NCBI GenBank assembly: GCA_016932785.1
Contig: JAFGCJ010000004.1
Location: 1-64,000, forward strand
Direction: 5' to 3'
From: Candidatus Dojkabacteria bacterium
GTDB taxonomy: Bacteria > Patescibacteria > Dojkabacteria > SC72 > JAFGCJ01
Length of the DNA stretch: 64,000 nt
Position numbers and translations under genes: made by a program. Within the stretch, counting starts at the first letter, position 1; every line of letters starts with the position of its first letter. Shown here in pieces: positions 16,517 through 24,913 of the stretch. The notes below the pieces were generated by a model. That model was not told the origin of the DNA. It searched no databases and saw only the letters and a program-made list of their open reading frames with translations.

Positions 16517-16602
16517 TGGTGCAGGGGGTGGGATTTGAACCCACGAAGTCTTGCGACGCTGGATTTACAGTCCAGTCCATTTGGCCGCTCTGGCACCCCT
16601 GC
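16517..16602 (-). tRNA. trnY: tRNA-Tyr (anticodon GTA)
   Basis: An 86-base class II tRNA: acceptor GCAGGGG/CCCCTGC, anticodon GTA in CTGGACTGTAAATCCAG, a long variable arm (CGTCGCAAGACTTCG) and encoded CCA. Confidence 0.95.
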
Positions 16603-16605
16603 TTT

Positions 16606-16892
16606 ATTTTGTACTTTATTGTGACTTCGACGATGGGCATATCCCCAAGTCTCGTCACAATAAAGTACAAAATTATTGTATCGGTATTATCTTCGACAAT
16701 GAGCGTATCCTCAAGTCTCGATAATGAAATGTAATAAATTTTAGGTTTCTGTTATGGGCATATCCCTAAGTCTCCTCACAATAAAGTACAAAATTATTGT
16801 ATCGGTATTATCTTCGACGATGGGCGTATCCCCAAATCTCGGCGAAATCGGTATTATCTTCGACGATGGGCGTATCCCCAAATCTCGGCGAA
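16606..16892 (+). repeat. Hairpin-forming repeat block between tRNA genes
   Basis: Five copies of a core like GATGGGCGTATCCCCAARTCTC occur in 290 bases. The first copy is enclosed by a perfect 20-base inverted repeat (16606-16625 and 16654-16673) with a 28-base loop that can itself fold (TGGG/CCCA). A segment beginning TCACAATAAAGTACAAAATT at 16655 recurs 121 bases later. The last two copies are an exact 46-base tandem duplication (16801-16846 and 16847-16892). No reading frame explains it. It lies inside the presumed tRNA transcript between tRNA-Thr and tRNA-Tyr. It could be a REP/MITE-like family or a locally expanding repeat. Confidence 0.9.
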
Positions 16893-16966
16893 AAAAGAGC
16901 TAAATTTGCAGATGAGGCAAAATTTCAGATGCGAAGCATGACGCTGAGCCACATTTGCATACTCTA

Positions 16967-17040
16967 AGCCGATGGAGAGATTCGAACTCTCGACCTACGG
17001 TTTACAAAACCGTTGCTCTGACCAACTGAGCTACATCGGC
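16967..17040 (-). tRNA. trnT: tRNA-Thr (anticodon TGT), no encoded CCA
   Basis: Acceptor GCCGATG/CATCGGC, anticodon loop TTTGTAA in ACGGT/ACCGT, T arm GAGAG-TTCGAAT-CTCTC. After a U discriminator the genome reads TAG, not CCA, unlike the other three tRNAs here. It needs the CCA-adding enzyme, whose gene is at 61556. Confidence 0.93.
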
Positions 17041-17055
17041 TTTTTCAAGTACATG

Positions 17056-17061
17056 ATTATA
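17056..17061 (-). promoter_or_regulatory. -10 element of the tRNA cluster
   Basis: A perfect TATAAT on the minus strand ends 15 bases before the 5' end of tRNA-Thr(TGT). The -35 is poor. Confidence 0.55.
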
Positions 17062-17119
17062 CTACACATGTTCAGTTGAAGGCACAAGTGCTAATTATGT
17101 GTGTTGTTGTTATTTGTAA

Positions 17120-17280
17120 GGGGAAATAGGCAAAAAAAGACCACAGCTTTGGCGGAGAAGCTGAATCACCTGCCGGCAATTCAGGTGGGAGATCACTTCC
17201 TTATCCCGCAGGACAAGGAAAAAAGATTTCCCTATGCTTTGGTATGGGGTTATCAGTCTCCTCCGATACCTCTGCTGTGG
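17120..17280 (+). ncRNA. Candidate structured RNA in a 387-base gene-free gap
   Basis: The gap 17041-17427 has no convincing gene. Inside it, complementary segments nest in a regular way: CCACAGC (17141-17147) with GCTGTGG (17274-17280) encloses three hairpins, CACCTG/CAGGTG (17167-17187), TTCCTT/AAGGAA (17197-17220) and GGTAT/ATACC (17241-17270). A further long-range pairing, GGGAAAT (17121-17127) with ATTTCCC (17226-17232), would cross the outer stem, giving a pseudoknot or an alternative fold. No riboswitch or ncRNA family was recognised. The strand is uncertain, and a weak 74-codon frame also runs through it. No gene lies just downstream on the plus strand. Confidence 0.35.
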
Positions 17281-17427
17281 CATTTAGATTTTATCACTTA
17301 CGTTATTTTGATCAAGTATCCCTGACAGCCTTAGATGTTTTGGCCCTTAATTGGTTACTCTTGGGGTTGGGGGTTTTCTCTATAATATCTAGAGTCTGCA
17401 ATCATTTAGACTAGACTTGATTTTCCT

Positions 17428-18066
17428 TTATCCTAAGAAGATTCCAGCTAGTATACTTATTGCCGTAGAGAGAATAAAGTTCACGACGTAATTTAGAGGA
17501 GAAAAAGGTATGAAAATAAGAATTAGAACCCATGTGCCATATTTTTCAAATGATTCCCAGTAGTATCTGAGGTTCTTTGGAAGAAAAGCTCGGACAATCT
17601 TATGTCCGTCGAGGGGCGGTAGAGGTATTAAATTGAAAATTCCGAGAGAGAGGTTCAGGGAGATAAAGACCAAGAGAAAGTAGGCAATTAAATATTTCAA
17701 ATCCATATTCTCTTGTACCAGAATTTCTGGGCCATTCATTATTCGAAAGGCCATTGATGCCATAAAGGCCATTGTGATATTTGAAATTGAGCCTGCTGCG
17801 GAAGTAATTGCAGTTCCGATGATGGGGTTTTTGAAATTTTGTTCGTTTATGGGTACAGGTTTGCTCCAGCCGAATCTAGTTAAAATCATCATTAAACCAC
17901 CGACTAGGTCGATATGTGCGAGAGGATTTAGTGTGAGACGACCTCGAAGTTTTGCCGTTAGATCGCCCAGTTTGTAAGCTGTCCAGGCGTGGGCAAACTC
18001 ATGAACAGTCGAGGCAATTAACAGTGACGGAATAGAAAAAATTATCCAGGATATTTGATCGACCAT
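17428..18066 (-). CDS. Membrane-bound site-2-type metalloprotease (M50B)
   Basis: A 212-residue polytopic protein with the zinc motif HEFAH (STVHEFAHAWTAYKLGD) near the N-terminus and the second ligand motif NLIPLPPLDGHKI in a later helix. This is the short M50 form without a PDZ domain. Such enzymes cut substrates within the membrane; the substrate here is unknown. It is the second site-2 protease in the window besides RseP at 34596. It is divergent from rpmB. Confidence 0.88.
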   Translation of the reverse strand: MVDQISWIIFSIPSLLIASTVHEFAHAWTAYKLGDLTAKLRGRLTLNPLAHIDLVGGLMMILTRFGWSKPVPINEQNFKNPIIGTAITSAAGSISNITMAFMASMAFRIMNGPEILVQENMDLKYLIAYFLLVFISLNLSLGIFNLIPLPPLDGHKIVRAFLPKNLRYYWESFEKYGTWVLILIFIPFSPLNYVVNFILSTAISILAGIFLG

Positions 18067-18139
18067 AAATTTTTTGATAATATCTACAAGCTTTCAAGAA
18101 TTTTCTTAAAAGTATTTGAATTCTACAATATTTATTCTG

Positions 18140-18352
18140 ATGGCGAAAGTGTGTGAAATATGTGAAAAATCTACAGGCCATGGAAGCAGAAGTCGGCATC
18201 ATCATGCAGAAGGGTGGCGTTATCGTGCGCCTAAATCCAGGCGGAACTGGAAGCCAAATCTGAGAACAGCGAAGATAAATGTTAATGGTGTGATGAAAAA
18301 GGTGAGCGTATGTATGAAATGTTATAAAACCTTGGCTAAGAAAGCTGATTAG
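18140..18352 (+). CDS. rpmB: Ribosomal protein L28
   Basis: A 70-residue protein, MAKVCEICEKSTGHGSRSRH at the start, then RNWKPNLRTAKINVNGVMKK and a C-terminal VCMKCYKTL. The CxxC pairs make it the zinc-binding form. The start is set at 18140 by homology; an in-frame upstream codon at 18116 would add eight unlikely residues. Confidence 0.95.
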   Translation: MAKVCEICEKSTGHGSRSRHHHAEGWRYRAPKSRRNWKPNLRTAKINVNGVMKKVSVCMKCYKTLAKKAD

Positions 18353-18388
18353 TTTTTTCCTTGTTGATTTCTTTCCGTTGTTTATATT

Positions 18389-19033
18389 TCAGGCGAAGAG
18401 GTTTTTTACACTCTGAATTACTATTTCAGTACACATTCGGGTAAAGTTGTATATAGGCAACAGTTTATGCTGTTTTTTTGATATCTTGGCCGTGTATTTT
18501 AGTCCTTTCAATTTCATGTAGTTGGTTTTCAGGTGTGAATGCTTTGAGTTAAGTAGAACCTCTATTCCGTATCCGGCCTTGCCGATTTCACCCAATATAG
18601 GCATCAAGTCTTTTCTATAATAGGCTCTTTGTCCGGAGAATTCTTTTGGGAGTATAGCTATTCCAAGTGTGTTGTTGTCTGGTACACCAACGGAGGCTTG
18701 GTATTCACCTGAGATGATAGGAGATAGGAGTAACTTAATGTATTTTGTTTTCAGGTTTGTAAAGTCTGCGTCCAGAAGAACAATAATGTCGGACTTTGAA
18801 GCTTTGATGCCTTGTGCGATGGCATTGCCTTTACCTTTATTGCGGGGTAGTCTAATTTGCTTAATGTCTTTGAATCGGTCTAGGATTAAACCTGTTTGGT
18901 CGGTAGAACCGTCATTTACCACTATCGCTTCCTGACATATTCCAATCTTTTTACTTTTTTGTAGAGTTTTGGCAATTTGCCTGATTGTTCCTTCTTCATT
19001 AAATGCTGGAACTACTACGCTAACTGTTTTCAT
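18389..19033 (-). CDS. Family 2 glycosyltransferase
   Basis: A 214-residue cytoplasmic GT-A fold enzyme: the nucleotide-binding start VSVVVPAFNEEGTI, VVNDGSTDQTG, NKGKGNAIAQGIKAS and the metal-binding DxD in VLLDADFTNL. There is no membrane segment. It is close to short dolichyl-phosphate-mannose-synthase-like enzymes that transfer sugars to lipid or envelope acceptors. The donor and acceptor cannot be read. It is convergent with rpmB and divergent from mreB. Confidence 0.85.
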   Translation of the reverse strand: MKTVSVVVPAFNEEGTIRQIAKTLQKSKKIGICQEAIVVNDGSTDQTGLILDRFKDIKQIRLPRNKGKGNAIAQGIKASKSDIIVLLDADFTNLKTKYIKLLLSPIISGEYQASVGVPDNNTLGIAILPKEFSGQRAYYRKDLMPILGEIGKAGYGIEVLLNSKHSHLKTNYMKLKGLKYTAKISKKQHKLLPIYNFTRMCTEIVIQSVKNLFA

Positions 19034-19233
19034 TGCAATTAGTATATCAGTTTTCTTATATTTTCGGGCAGTTTAACTTATTCGGACTGGGCCGGGTACG
19101 CTGGTCGTTGTATAAGGAAAAGACTCTTTTTTTATGCTACGAATGTGGTGGTTGTATTCATGCATATTTCTTCAGGGAGGTCCATTTTTATTATTTAAAA
19201 ACTAGCGGGTATGTTCTATTGATTCTTAAGAAG

Positions 19234-19242
19234 TGTTAAAAT
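19234..19242 (+). promoter_or_regulatory. Extended -10 of the mreBCD operon
   Basis: TGT directly precedes TAAAAT (19237-19242), and only 8 bases separate it from the mreB ATG, predicting a leaderless or nearly leaderless mRNA. Confidence 0.55.
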
Positions 19243-19250
19243 ATCACCCG

Positions 19251-20300
19251 ATGTTGGATTCAATTTGGAACCTAGTAACACTAGACATAGGAATAGATCT
19301 TGGTACTGCGAATACATTAGTTCATGTTGCAGGTAAAGGTATAATGATAAATGAGCCTTCAGTCGTTGCTGTTAACAAGAAGACGAAGGAGGTTCTTGCC
19401 GTAGGAAATGATGCTCGTCAGATGATTGGTCGTACTCCTGCAAATGTTGTTGCTGTGAGGCCATTAAAGGATGGTATTATTACTGATTTTGATACTACTC
19501 AGGCAATGATTCGTTATTTCATTGAGCGTGTTCATGAATTGTCGGCTAAGTTTCTTAAGATTCCTCGGCCACGTGTTGTTATGGGAGTTCCTTCATCAGT
19601 TACTGAGGTTGAAAGACAGGCTGTCGTCGATGCCGCAAAGTCTGCTGGGGCAAGAACAGTATATATAGTTGAGGAGGCTATTGCAGCTGCAATAGGCGTT
19701 GGTCTTCCCATCGAGGATCCCAGTGGTAGTATGATTGTCGATGTAGGAGGAGGCACTACTGATGTAGCGGTTCTTTCTTTGGGAGGAATAGTAGTAGATA
19801 AAACTCTTCAGATTGCCGGGGATGAGATGAATCAGGATATTATTAATTATGTAAGGCATAAATATAATCTATTGGTTGGAGAGAGAAGCGCTGAGGATGT
19901 GAAAATCTCGATAGGGTCGGCCTATCCTCAAAAGGAGGAAAGAGCGGTAGTTTTACAGGGGCGTGATCTGATCTCAGGTTTGCCTAAGGCAATTGAAATT
20001 ACCAGTGTTGAAGTACGAGAAGCACTTATGAACTCATTAAGTAGCATTACTGATGCGATAAAGGATGCTGTTGAAGAAACTCCGCCGGAGCTCCTTGCTG
20101 ATCTTGCTACTTCTGGGGTTACCTTGGCGGGGGGGGGCTCGCAATTAAGAGGACTTGATAGATTTTGGAAGGAAAAGCTTAAGCTGCCTGTTATCGTAGC
20201 TGATGACCCAATGACGGCTGTTGCTAGGGGAACTGCAAAGTTGTTGGAGAGAGTTGATCTACTAAAAAAGGCTCAATCCAGCTGGGACGAGATTATATAG
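19251..20300 (+). CDS. mreB: Rod-shape actin homologue MreB
   Basis: A 349-residue actin-fold ATPase: phosphate-1 LDIGIDLGTANTLVHVAGKG, NEPSVVAVNKKT, GVPSSVTEVERQAVVDAAKS, phosphate-2 IVDVGGGTTDVAVLSLGG and the adenosine motif LAGGGSQLRGLDRFW. It forms membrane-bound filaments that guide lateral wall synthesis. The ATG at 19251 is preferred over a GTG at 19233, which lies inside the -10 region. It is first in the mreB-mreC-mreD-mrdA operon. Confidence 0.97.
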   Translation: MLDSIWNLVTLDIGIDLGTANTLVHVAGKGIMINEPSVVAVNKKTKEVLAVGNDARQMIGRTPANVVAVRPLKDGIITDFDTTQAMIRYFIERVHELSAKFLKIPRPRVVMGVPSSVTEVERQAVVDAAKSAGARTVYIVEEAIAAAIGVGLPIEDPSGSMIVDVGGGTTDVAVLSLGGIVVDKTLQIAGDEMNQDIINYVRHKYNLLVGERSAEDVKISIGSAYPQKEERAVVLQGRDLISGLPKAIEITSVEVREALMNSLSSITDAIKDAVEETPPELLADLATSGVTLAGGGSQLRGLDRFWKEKLKLPVIVADDPMTAVARGTAKLLERVDLLKKAQSSWDEII

Positions 20301-20363
20301 CGATAAGCTATTTATAGAACACAGTTGTAGTTTATAATAGAAAAATAATTATAGGGTTAACCT

Positions 20364-21161
20364 ATGAATCTTGATTACCTTAAGAGCAAAAGTATATATG
20401 TTGTAGTTGGAATTGTGGTAAGTTTTTTCATGCTTCTTTTAGACGGTATGGGTATTTTGCAACCAGTATATTCGTGGGGAAATTTCATCTTGGAACCGTT
20501 CGAGTATTGGTCGGGACGTGTATTTAAAGGTGTAAATAATACTATACTGACTGTAGTAGAGATAGGGTCTCTTCGTTCTGAGAATTCGGATCTTAAGATA
20601 GAGAATGCGGAGCTCAAAAGTGAGGTCACAAAGTTGGAAGAAATAGAGAAAGAAAATGAAACACTGAGAGAACAGGTAGGAATTGATCTCAAATTGGAAC
20701 TTAAGCTTAGGAAGGTTAGAATTCTTGGTGTCGACTCAGATGGTTTGGCTGAACACATAATAATCGATGCCGGAAATGACGAAAAGGTTGAGAAAGGTGA
20801 TGCTCTCATTGTGGGAAATGTCCTTGTTGGTGAGGTCAGGGATGTATATAAGTCAACTTCCAGAGTAAGGCTCGTCTCGAACCAGAAAAGCAATATCATT
20901 GCTCTTGATCAGGATACGAGGGCAAGAGGTCTTGTTCGCGGATCTCTCGAGGGCGTTGTGTTTGAAGAGGTTCTTGAGAATGAGAAACTGGAGGAAGGTG
21001 ATACTATCATTACGTGGTCGGATGATTTTCCGGAAGGTTTAGTCATTGGTAAGATTCGTAAAATCGAGGTTATACCGACATCGTCGACGAAGAGGGCATA
21101 TCTTGAAACAGGGGTAAATTTCGAAAATCTAAATTATGCATTTGTTGTGATAAATTTCTAA
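20364..21161 (+). CDS. mreC: Rod-shape-determining protein MreC
   Basis: A 265-residue protein with one N-terminal membrane helix (VVVGIVVSFFMLLLDGMGIL), a coiled coil at residues 70-110 (SENSDLKIENAELKSEVTKL) and a periplasmic double beta-barrel (GNVLVGEVRDVYKSTSRVRL...WSDDFPEGLVIGKI). It links MreB to the penicillin-binding protein. It lies 63 bases after mreB; a TATAAT at 20333 may give an extra promoter. Confidence 0.93.
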   Translation: MNLDYLKSKSIYVVVGIVVSFFMLLLDGMGILQPVYSWGNFILEPFEYWSGRVFKGVNNTILTVVEIGSLRSENSDLKIENAELKSEVTKLEEIEKENETLREQVGIDLKLELKLRKVRILGVDSDGLAEHIIIDAGNDEKVEKGDALIVGNVLVGEVRDVYKSTSRVRLVSNQKSNIIALDQDTRARGLVRGSLEGVVFEEVLENEKLEEGDTIITWSDDFPEGLVIGKIRKIEVIPTSSTKRAYLETGVNFENLNYAFVVINF

Positions 21162-21162
21162 G

Positions 21163-21654
21163 ATGAAAAGGCTCACGTCTATTGTATTATTCAGTATTTT
21201 GGTCGCTATAGCGAACTTTGGATTATCGTTTGTTGCAGATTTAAATCTTGTCTGGATCATAGGCATGGCTCTAATTATGTCGGACAGTGAGTCTGAAGCT
21301 GTAGTTTTGACCGTATTATCGGGGTTTTTGTTTGATGTGATGATGCACGGGCATATTGGTATTACGAGTCTATCGTTTCTTGTTCCCGCATTTCTTTTAG
21401 TTATTGTGAAAAGTATTGGCTTTGGAGATAGATCTTGGCAAAAGTTTATCATATCGTTTGTTTTCTTTTTCTTGATTGTTATTTTTGAGTTGGTTCTTCG
21501 GCAATTGATTGGAGAGAGCGGAGGACTATCTGGATCTGCGATTGGTCATTCTGTAGGTAAAATAGTGCTGAATGGTTTTGTTTCACTTGTCGTATATGGG
21601 CTTATTGAACTTTGGCATTATCAGCATCCTGAAAGAAAGGCTATTAAGGTATAA
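21163..21654 (+). CDS. mreD: Rod-shape-determining protein MreD
   Basis: A 163-residue protein with five or six hydrophobic helices, starting one base after the mreC stop. Sequence similarity in MreD is weak, but length, topology and position between mreC and mrdA support the call. It is a membrane partner of MreC and PBP2. Confidence 0.85.
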   Translation: MKRLTSIVLFSILVAIANFGLSFVADLNLVWIIGMALIMSDSESEAVVLTVLSGFLFDVMMHGHIGITSLSFLVPAFLLVIVKSIGFGDRSWQKFIISFVFFFLIVIFELVLRQLIGESGGLSGSAIGHSVGKIVLNGFVSLVVYGLIELWHYQHPERKAIKV

Positions 21655-21663
21655 TATTGTGTT

Positions 21664-23616
21664 ATGGCTGATTCCAGTGCAGGCAAAGTTTCAAAAAAGG
21701 CTAAATATGCTCAGACCCGGATTGGTTGGATGGATATCAAGCCGCTAAAGGGCCATGATGTGGGTATCAGGGAGGGCCAAGATACTGCTCTGTGGCGTGT
21801 TACCTACATATATGTCACTGTTGCTGTTGTATTTCTGGTGCTCATTGTTGCTGTTGTGAATCTTCAGGTTGTCCATGGACGTGAGTATAGATCGCTCTCG
21901 AAAGAGAATCGTTTGGAAGAACATGTAATTCAACCGGATCGTGGAGTGGTATATGACCGATTTGGGGAAAAGATTGCAATAAATGTGCCAACATTCGATC
22001 TGATGCTTAATCCACGGGAGATTGAAGAGGAGGATCTTGATGGGGTTTTCGAAAAACTTGGCGATATTGTTGACAAGTCTTCTGATGAGCTCAGGGAAAA
22101 ATATGAGAAAGCTATGGAGATTGAACCTCTTTCTAGGAGAGTTCTGTTGGTTCAGGACATTACCAGGGATCAGGTTCTTGAGATACGTGCTAATTCAGAT
22201 GATCTAAATGGTGTTTGGGTGGACTATTCATCAAAGAGAAAGTATACGGGTGGAGATAGTTTTGCTCATATATTGGGATATACCGCTGAAGCTTCAGAAA
22301 ACGAGATTGAGAACTCGGATGAAGTAAGTGTTGGCGACATTGTCGGTCGTGAAGGTATAGAGAATTATTATGATGATAGGTTAAGGGGAGAGAAAGGTAA
22401 AAGGATCATCGAGATTGATGCTGCCCAGAATGTTACGGCAGAGCATGTAAATATTGGCAGTGAGCCAATTCCTGGGGATAGTTTGTACCTAACTATTGAC
22501 TCGAAATCTCAGAAGAAGTTGAGTGAGATATTGCTAAAAGGCGTAAAGACATATGATGCTACTGGGGCTTCGGCAATCCTTGAAGATGTTAATACGGGTG
22601 AAATATGGGCTGCTGTCAGTGTTCCGGCCTATGACAATAATAAGTTTATAGGAGGGATCTCAGAAAAGGATTATAAGAAACTGAATGAGGACGAGAGGTT
22701 GCCGCTGTTTAATAGAATTATTTCTGAGCAGCAACCGCCTGGGTCTATGTTCAAAACAATAGTGGCAAGTGCAGCCCTTCAAGAGGGAGCGATTACTCGG
22801 GATACAGTCTTTGTGAGTACAGGCGTGATGTATTTAGGTGGAAATACTCCATTTCAGGAATATCATCAGCATGCATATGGACCGTTGAATTTGATAGGTG
22901 GTATAGCTAAATCCAGCAACATCTATTTTTGCAACACAATGTTGGAGCTTGGGATAGAAAAGTTTGTACCTTATGCCGAGTTCTTTGGAATTGGAGAAGA
23001 GACTGGAGTCGATATTCCAGGTGAGATGGCTGGTCGTTTGCCTTCCCCAGAGAACAAGATTGCTTTGGCCGAAACAAGTCCTTGGCTTGATCCAATTTGG
23101 TATCCAGAAGGCGATGCGTGTAACACCGCAATCGGTCAGGGAATTACCTTGGTAACGCCAATTCAAGTAGCGAATTGGGCAGCGACCATTGCAAACGGAG
23201 GTACAGTTATGCAACCACGGTTTGCATATAAATGGGAGTCTCCTAATTCAGTTGAAGACAATTCGGGAGATGACGAAAAAGTAGAATCGGTTGAGGTTCG
23301 AAGTGGAAAAGTTAGTGATAGCAATCTTGCTTTGGTGAGGGAGGGTATGAGAAACAGTGCCTCCGGTCCTTTAAGTGTTATTGTTCCATTGAGAAATACC
23401 GTTGTGCCTGTCGCTGGAAAAACAGGGACCGCTGAATTTGGCGTTAAGGATGAAAGAGGGTATTACACCAGCACTCACGCTTGGGTTATGGGATTTTTCC
23501 CCTATGATAATCCGAGATTTAGCTTTGTGGTATTTCTTGAGGGTGGTGGTGAGAGTAATAATTCTGCAGCGTTGGCAGCGGAGTTTGTTAACTGGTTTGC
23601 GGAGGAGAGGTTGTAG
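21664..23616 (+). CDS. mrdA: Penicillin-binding protein 2 (transpeptidase)
   Basis: A 650-residue protein: a 45-residue cytoplasmic head, one membrane helix (VTVAVVFLVLIVAVVNLQVV), the dimerisation domain (RGVVYDRFGEKIAINVPTFD) and a transpeptidase domain with the active-site serine in PPGSMFKT (SxxK), SSN and KTGTAE. It crosslinks peptidoglycan during elongation. Its usual partner RodA is not in the window. It is the last gene of the mre operon. Confidence 0.95.
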   Translation: MADSSAGKVSKKAKYAQTRIGWMDIKPLKGHDVGIREGQDTALWRVTYIYVTVAVVFLVLIVAVVNLQVVHGREYRSLSKENRLEEHVIQPDRGVVYDRFGEKIAINVPTFDLMLNPREIEEEDLDGVFEKLGDIVDKSSDELREKYEKAMEIEPLSRRVLLVQDITRDQVLEIRANSDDLNGVWVDYSSKRKYTGGDSFAHILGYTAEASENEIENSDEVSVGDIVGREGIENYYDDRLRGEKGKRIIEIDAAQNVTAEHVNIGSEPIPGDSLYLTIDSKSQKKLSEILLKGVKTYDATGASAILEDVNTGEIWAAVSVPAYDNNKFIGGISEKDYKKLNEDERLPLFNRIISEQQPPGSMFKTIVASAALQEGAITRDTVFVSTGVMYLGGNTPFQEYHQHAYGPLNLIGGIAKSSNIYFCNTMLELGIEKFVPYAEFFGIGEETGVDIPGEMAGRLPSPENKIALAETSPWLDPIWYPEGDACNTAIGQGITLVTPIQVANWAATIANGGTVMQPRFAYKWESPNSVEDNSGDDEKVESVEVRSGKVSDSNLALVREGMRNSASGPLSVIVPLRNTVVPVAGKTGTAEFGVKDERGYYTSTHAWVMGFFPYDNPRFSFVVFLEGGGESNNSAALAAEFVNWFAEERL

Positions 23617-23777
23617 GGGGAGGAGTTGTTTCGGGTGTGAACGGTTGTATTAACTGTGACATAGTGTAATCTTGTTTTAATAATAATTAGTAGAAACGAA
23701 TACTCCTAGATCTGTACTGTCTACTCAACTGCAATTTTTTAATCATTTCTTAATATTTGTACTGTATCCTTTGAGAT

Positions 23778-24908
23778 ATGGTGGCTGACATATTACTAGC
23801 TCTGTATTCTCGTCGGGGGATAGGGTCGGTCACCGTAAAGAGGATCTGGAGTAGGTATAGAAAGTGTCGCGATATAAAAAGAGCGGTTCGCTGGGTATTG
23901 CGTGAATCTTTGAATTTTAAAGATCTAGAATTTCAATCGTTTTCTATTAAGAGGAATCTTTCAGATCATGCAGTGCACTGGGTTCCATTCTGGTCCAGCA
24001 GTTATCCTCGGAAACTTAGACAGATTACTGATTTTCCGGCTTTCATTTTCTATAAGGGAGATTTATCTAAAGATATACTGAATAAAGGCGGAGGGACGGT
24101 TGCAATTGTAGGAACCAGGTCGATGTCCGAATATGGTGCCAGGATGACCAGGGAGATTGTCAGACCGTTGGTAAGATCTGGTGTGACCATTGTAAGTGGT
24201 TTGGCTAGCGGCGTTGATTCCCTGGCACACGAACTTGCTCTAGATGTTTCTAATGACTGTTATCCAGTTGCTGTGTTACCGGGTGGACCGGAAGATGGGT
24301 TCCCGGAGATGAGTAGAGGTCTTTATAACAATATAGTGAAGAGCGGGCTTGTTATCTCAGAATTTCTTCCAGGTACCAAGATTACGCCGAATATGTTTGC
24401 GAGTAGGAACAGATTAATAGCCGGGCTTAGTGATTGTGTTGTTGTAGTTGAGGCTCCATTGAAGAGTGGTGCTCTAATTACCGCCGATCTTGCACTTCAA
24501 TATGGAAGGGATGTTTGCGCAGTTCCTGGAAGAGCTGTGGACAGTGGTTCCCTTGGGGTGAATAAATTAATTCAAGAAGGAGCTGCTCTAGTAAATAACG
24601 GGTATGAAGTTATTGAGATAATGGGAGGTGGGAGGGGATCTGATAGAGACGATTCTCAAAATGATTTATCCCAAGAGAATATTCAATTAAGAAATATAAA
24701 TAAAGTACGACATTTACTGGATGGTTTAGAGGTTTTAAGCTCAATTGAAGAGGAGATTATTTCTAGAATAAATGAAAATACTCTGGATGTTGATTTCATT
24801 GTTAACAAAGCTGGGAAGAGCCCTTCGGAGGTGAGATCTATCTTGACAAAGCTTGAAATAGAGGGTATTTTGAGGCTCGATTACAGAGGAAAAATAAAGT
24901 TTGAATAG
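23778..24908 (+). CDS. dprA: DNA processing protein DprA/Smf
   Basis: A 376-residue protein with a small N-terminal helical part, a central Rossmann-like domain (VAIVGTRSMSEYGARMTREI, VSGLASGVDSLAHELAL, ASRNRLIAGLSDCVVVVEAP, GRDVCAVPG) and a C-terminal winged-helix domain (residues about 305-376). DprA loads RecA on incoming single-stranded DNA during natural transformation. It is followed after 5 bases by topA, a conserved dprA-topA arrangement. Confidence 0.95.
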   Translation: MVADILLALYSRRGIGSVTVKRIWSRYRKCRDIKRAVRWVLRESLNFKDLEFQSFSIKRNLSDHAVHWVPFWSSSYPRKLRQITDFPAFIFYKGDLSKDILNKGGGTVAIVGTRSMSEYGARMTREIVRPLVRSGVTIVSGLASGVDSLAHELALDVSNDCYPVAVLPGGPEDGFPEMSRGLYNNIVKSGLVISEFLPGTKITPNMFASRNRLIAGLSDCVVVVEAPLKSGALITADLALQYGRDVCAVPGRAVDSGSLGVNKLIQEGAALVNNGYEVIEIMGGGRGSDRDDSQNDLSQENIQLRNINKVRHLLDGLEVLSSIEEEIISRINENTLDVDFIVNKAGKSPSEVRSILTKLEIEGILRLDYRGKIKFE

Positions 24909-24913
24909 TTACT

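Noticed and set aside
16606..16892. CRISPR array
   Set aside because: The repeats are irregularly spaced, differ in sequence and carry no spacer-like unique segments of constant length; no cas genes are present.
17120..17280. c-di-AMP (ydaO-type) riboswitch
   Set aside because: A GAAUC-hairpin-GGA string is suggestive, but the conserved GACAGCUAAC part is missing and no target gene follows.
17101..17325. A 74-codon GTG-started frame in the gap after the tRNA cluster
   Set aside because: It has no ribosome binding site and no recognisable domain, and it coincides with the dense complementary segments of the candidate RNA. The GDHFLIPQ stretch faintly recalls a LysM motif but the rest does not fit.
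19033..19239. A 68-codon plus-strand frame before mreB
   Set aside because: Composition looks non-coding, it starts inside the glycosyltransferase start region and no homologous pattern is recognised.
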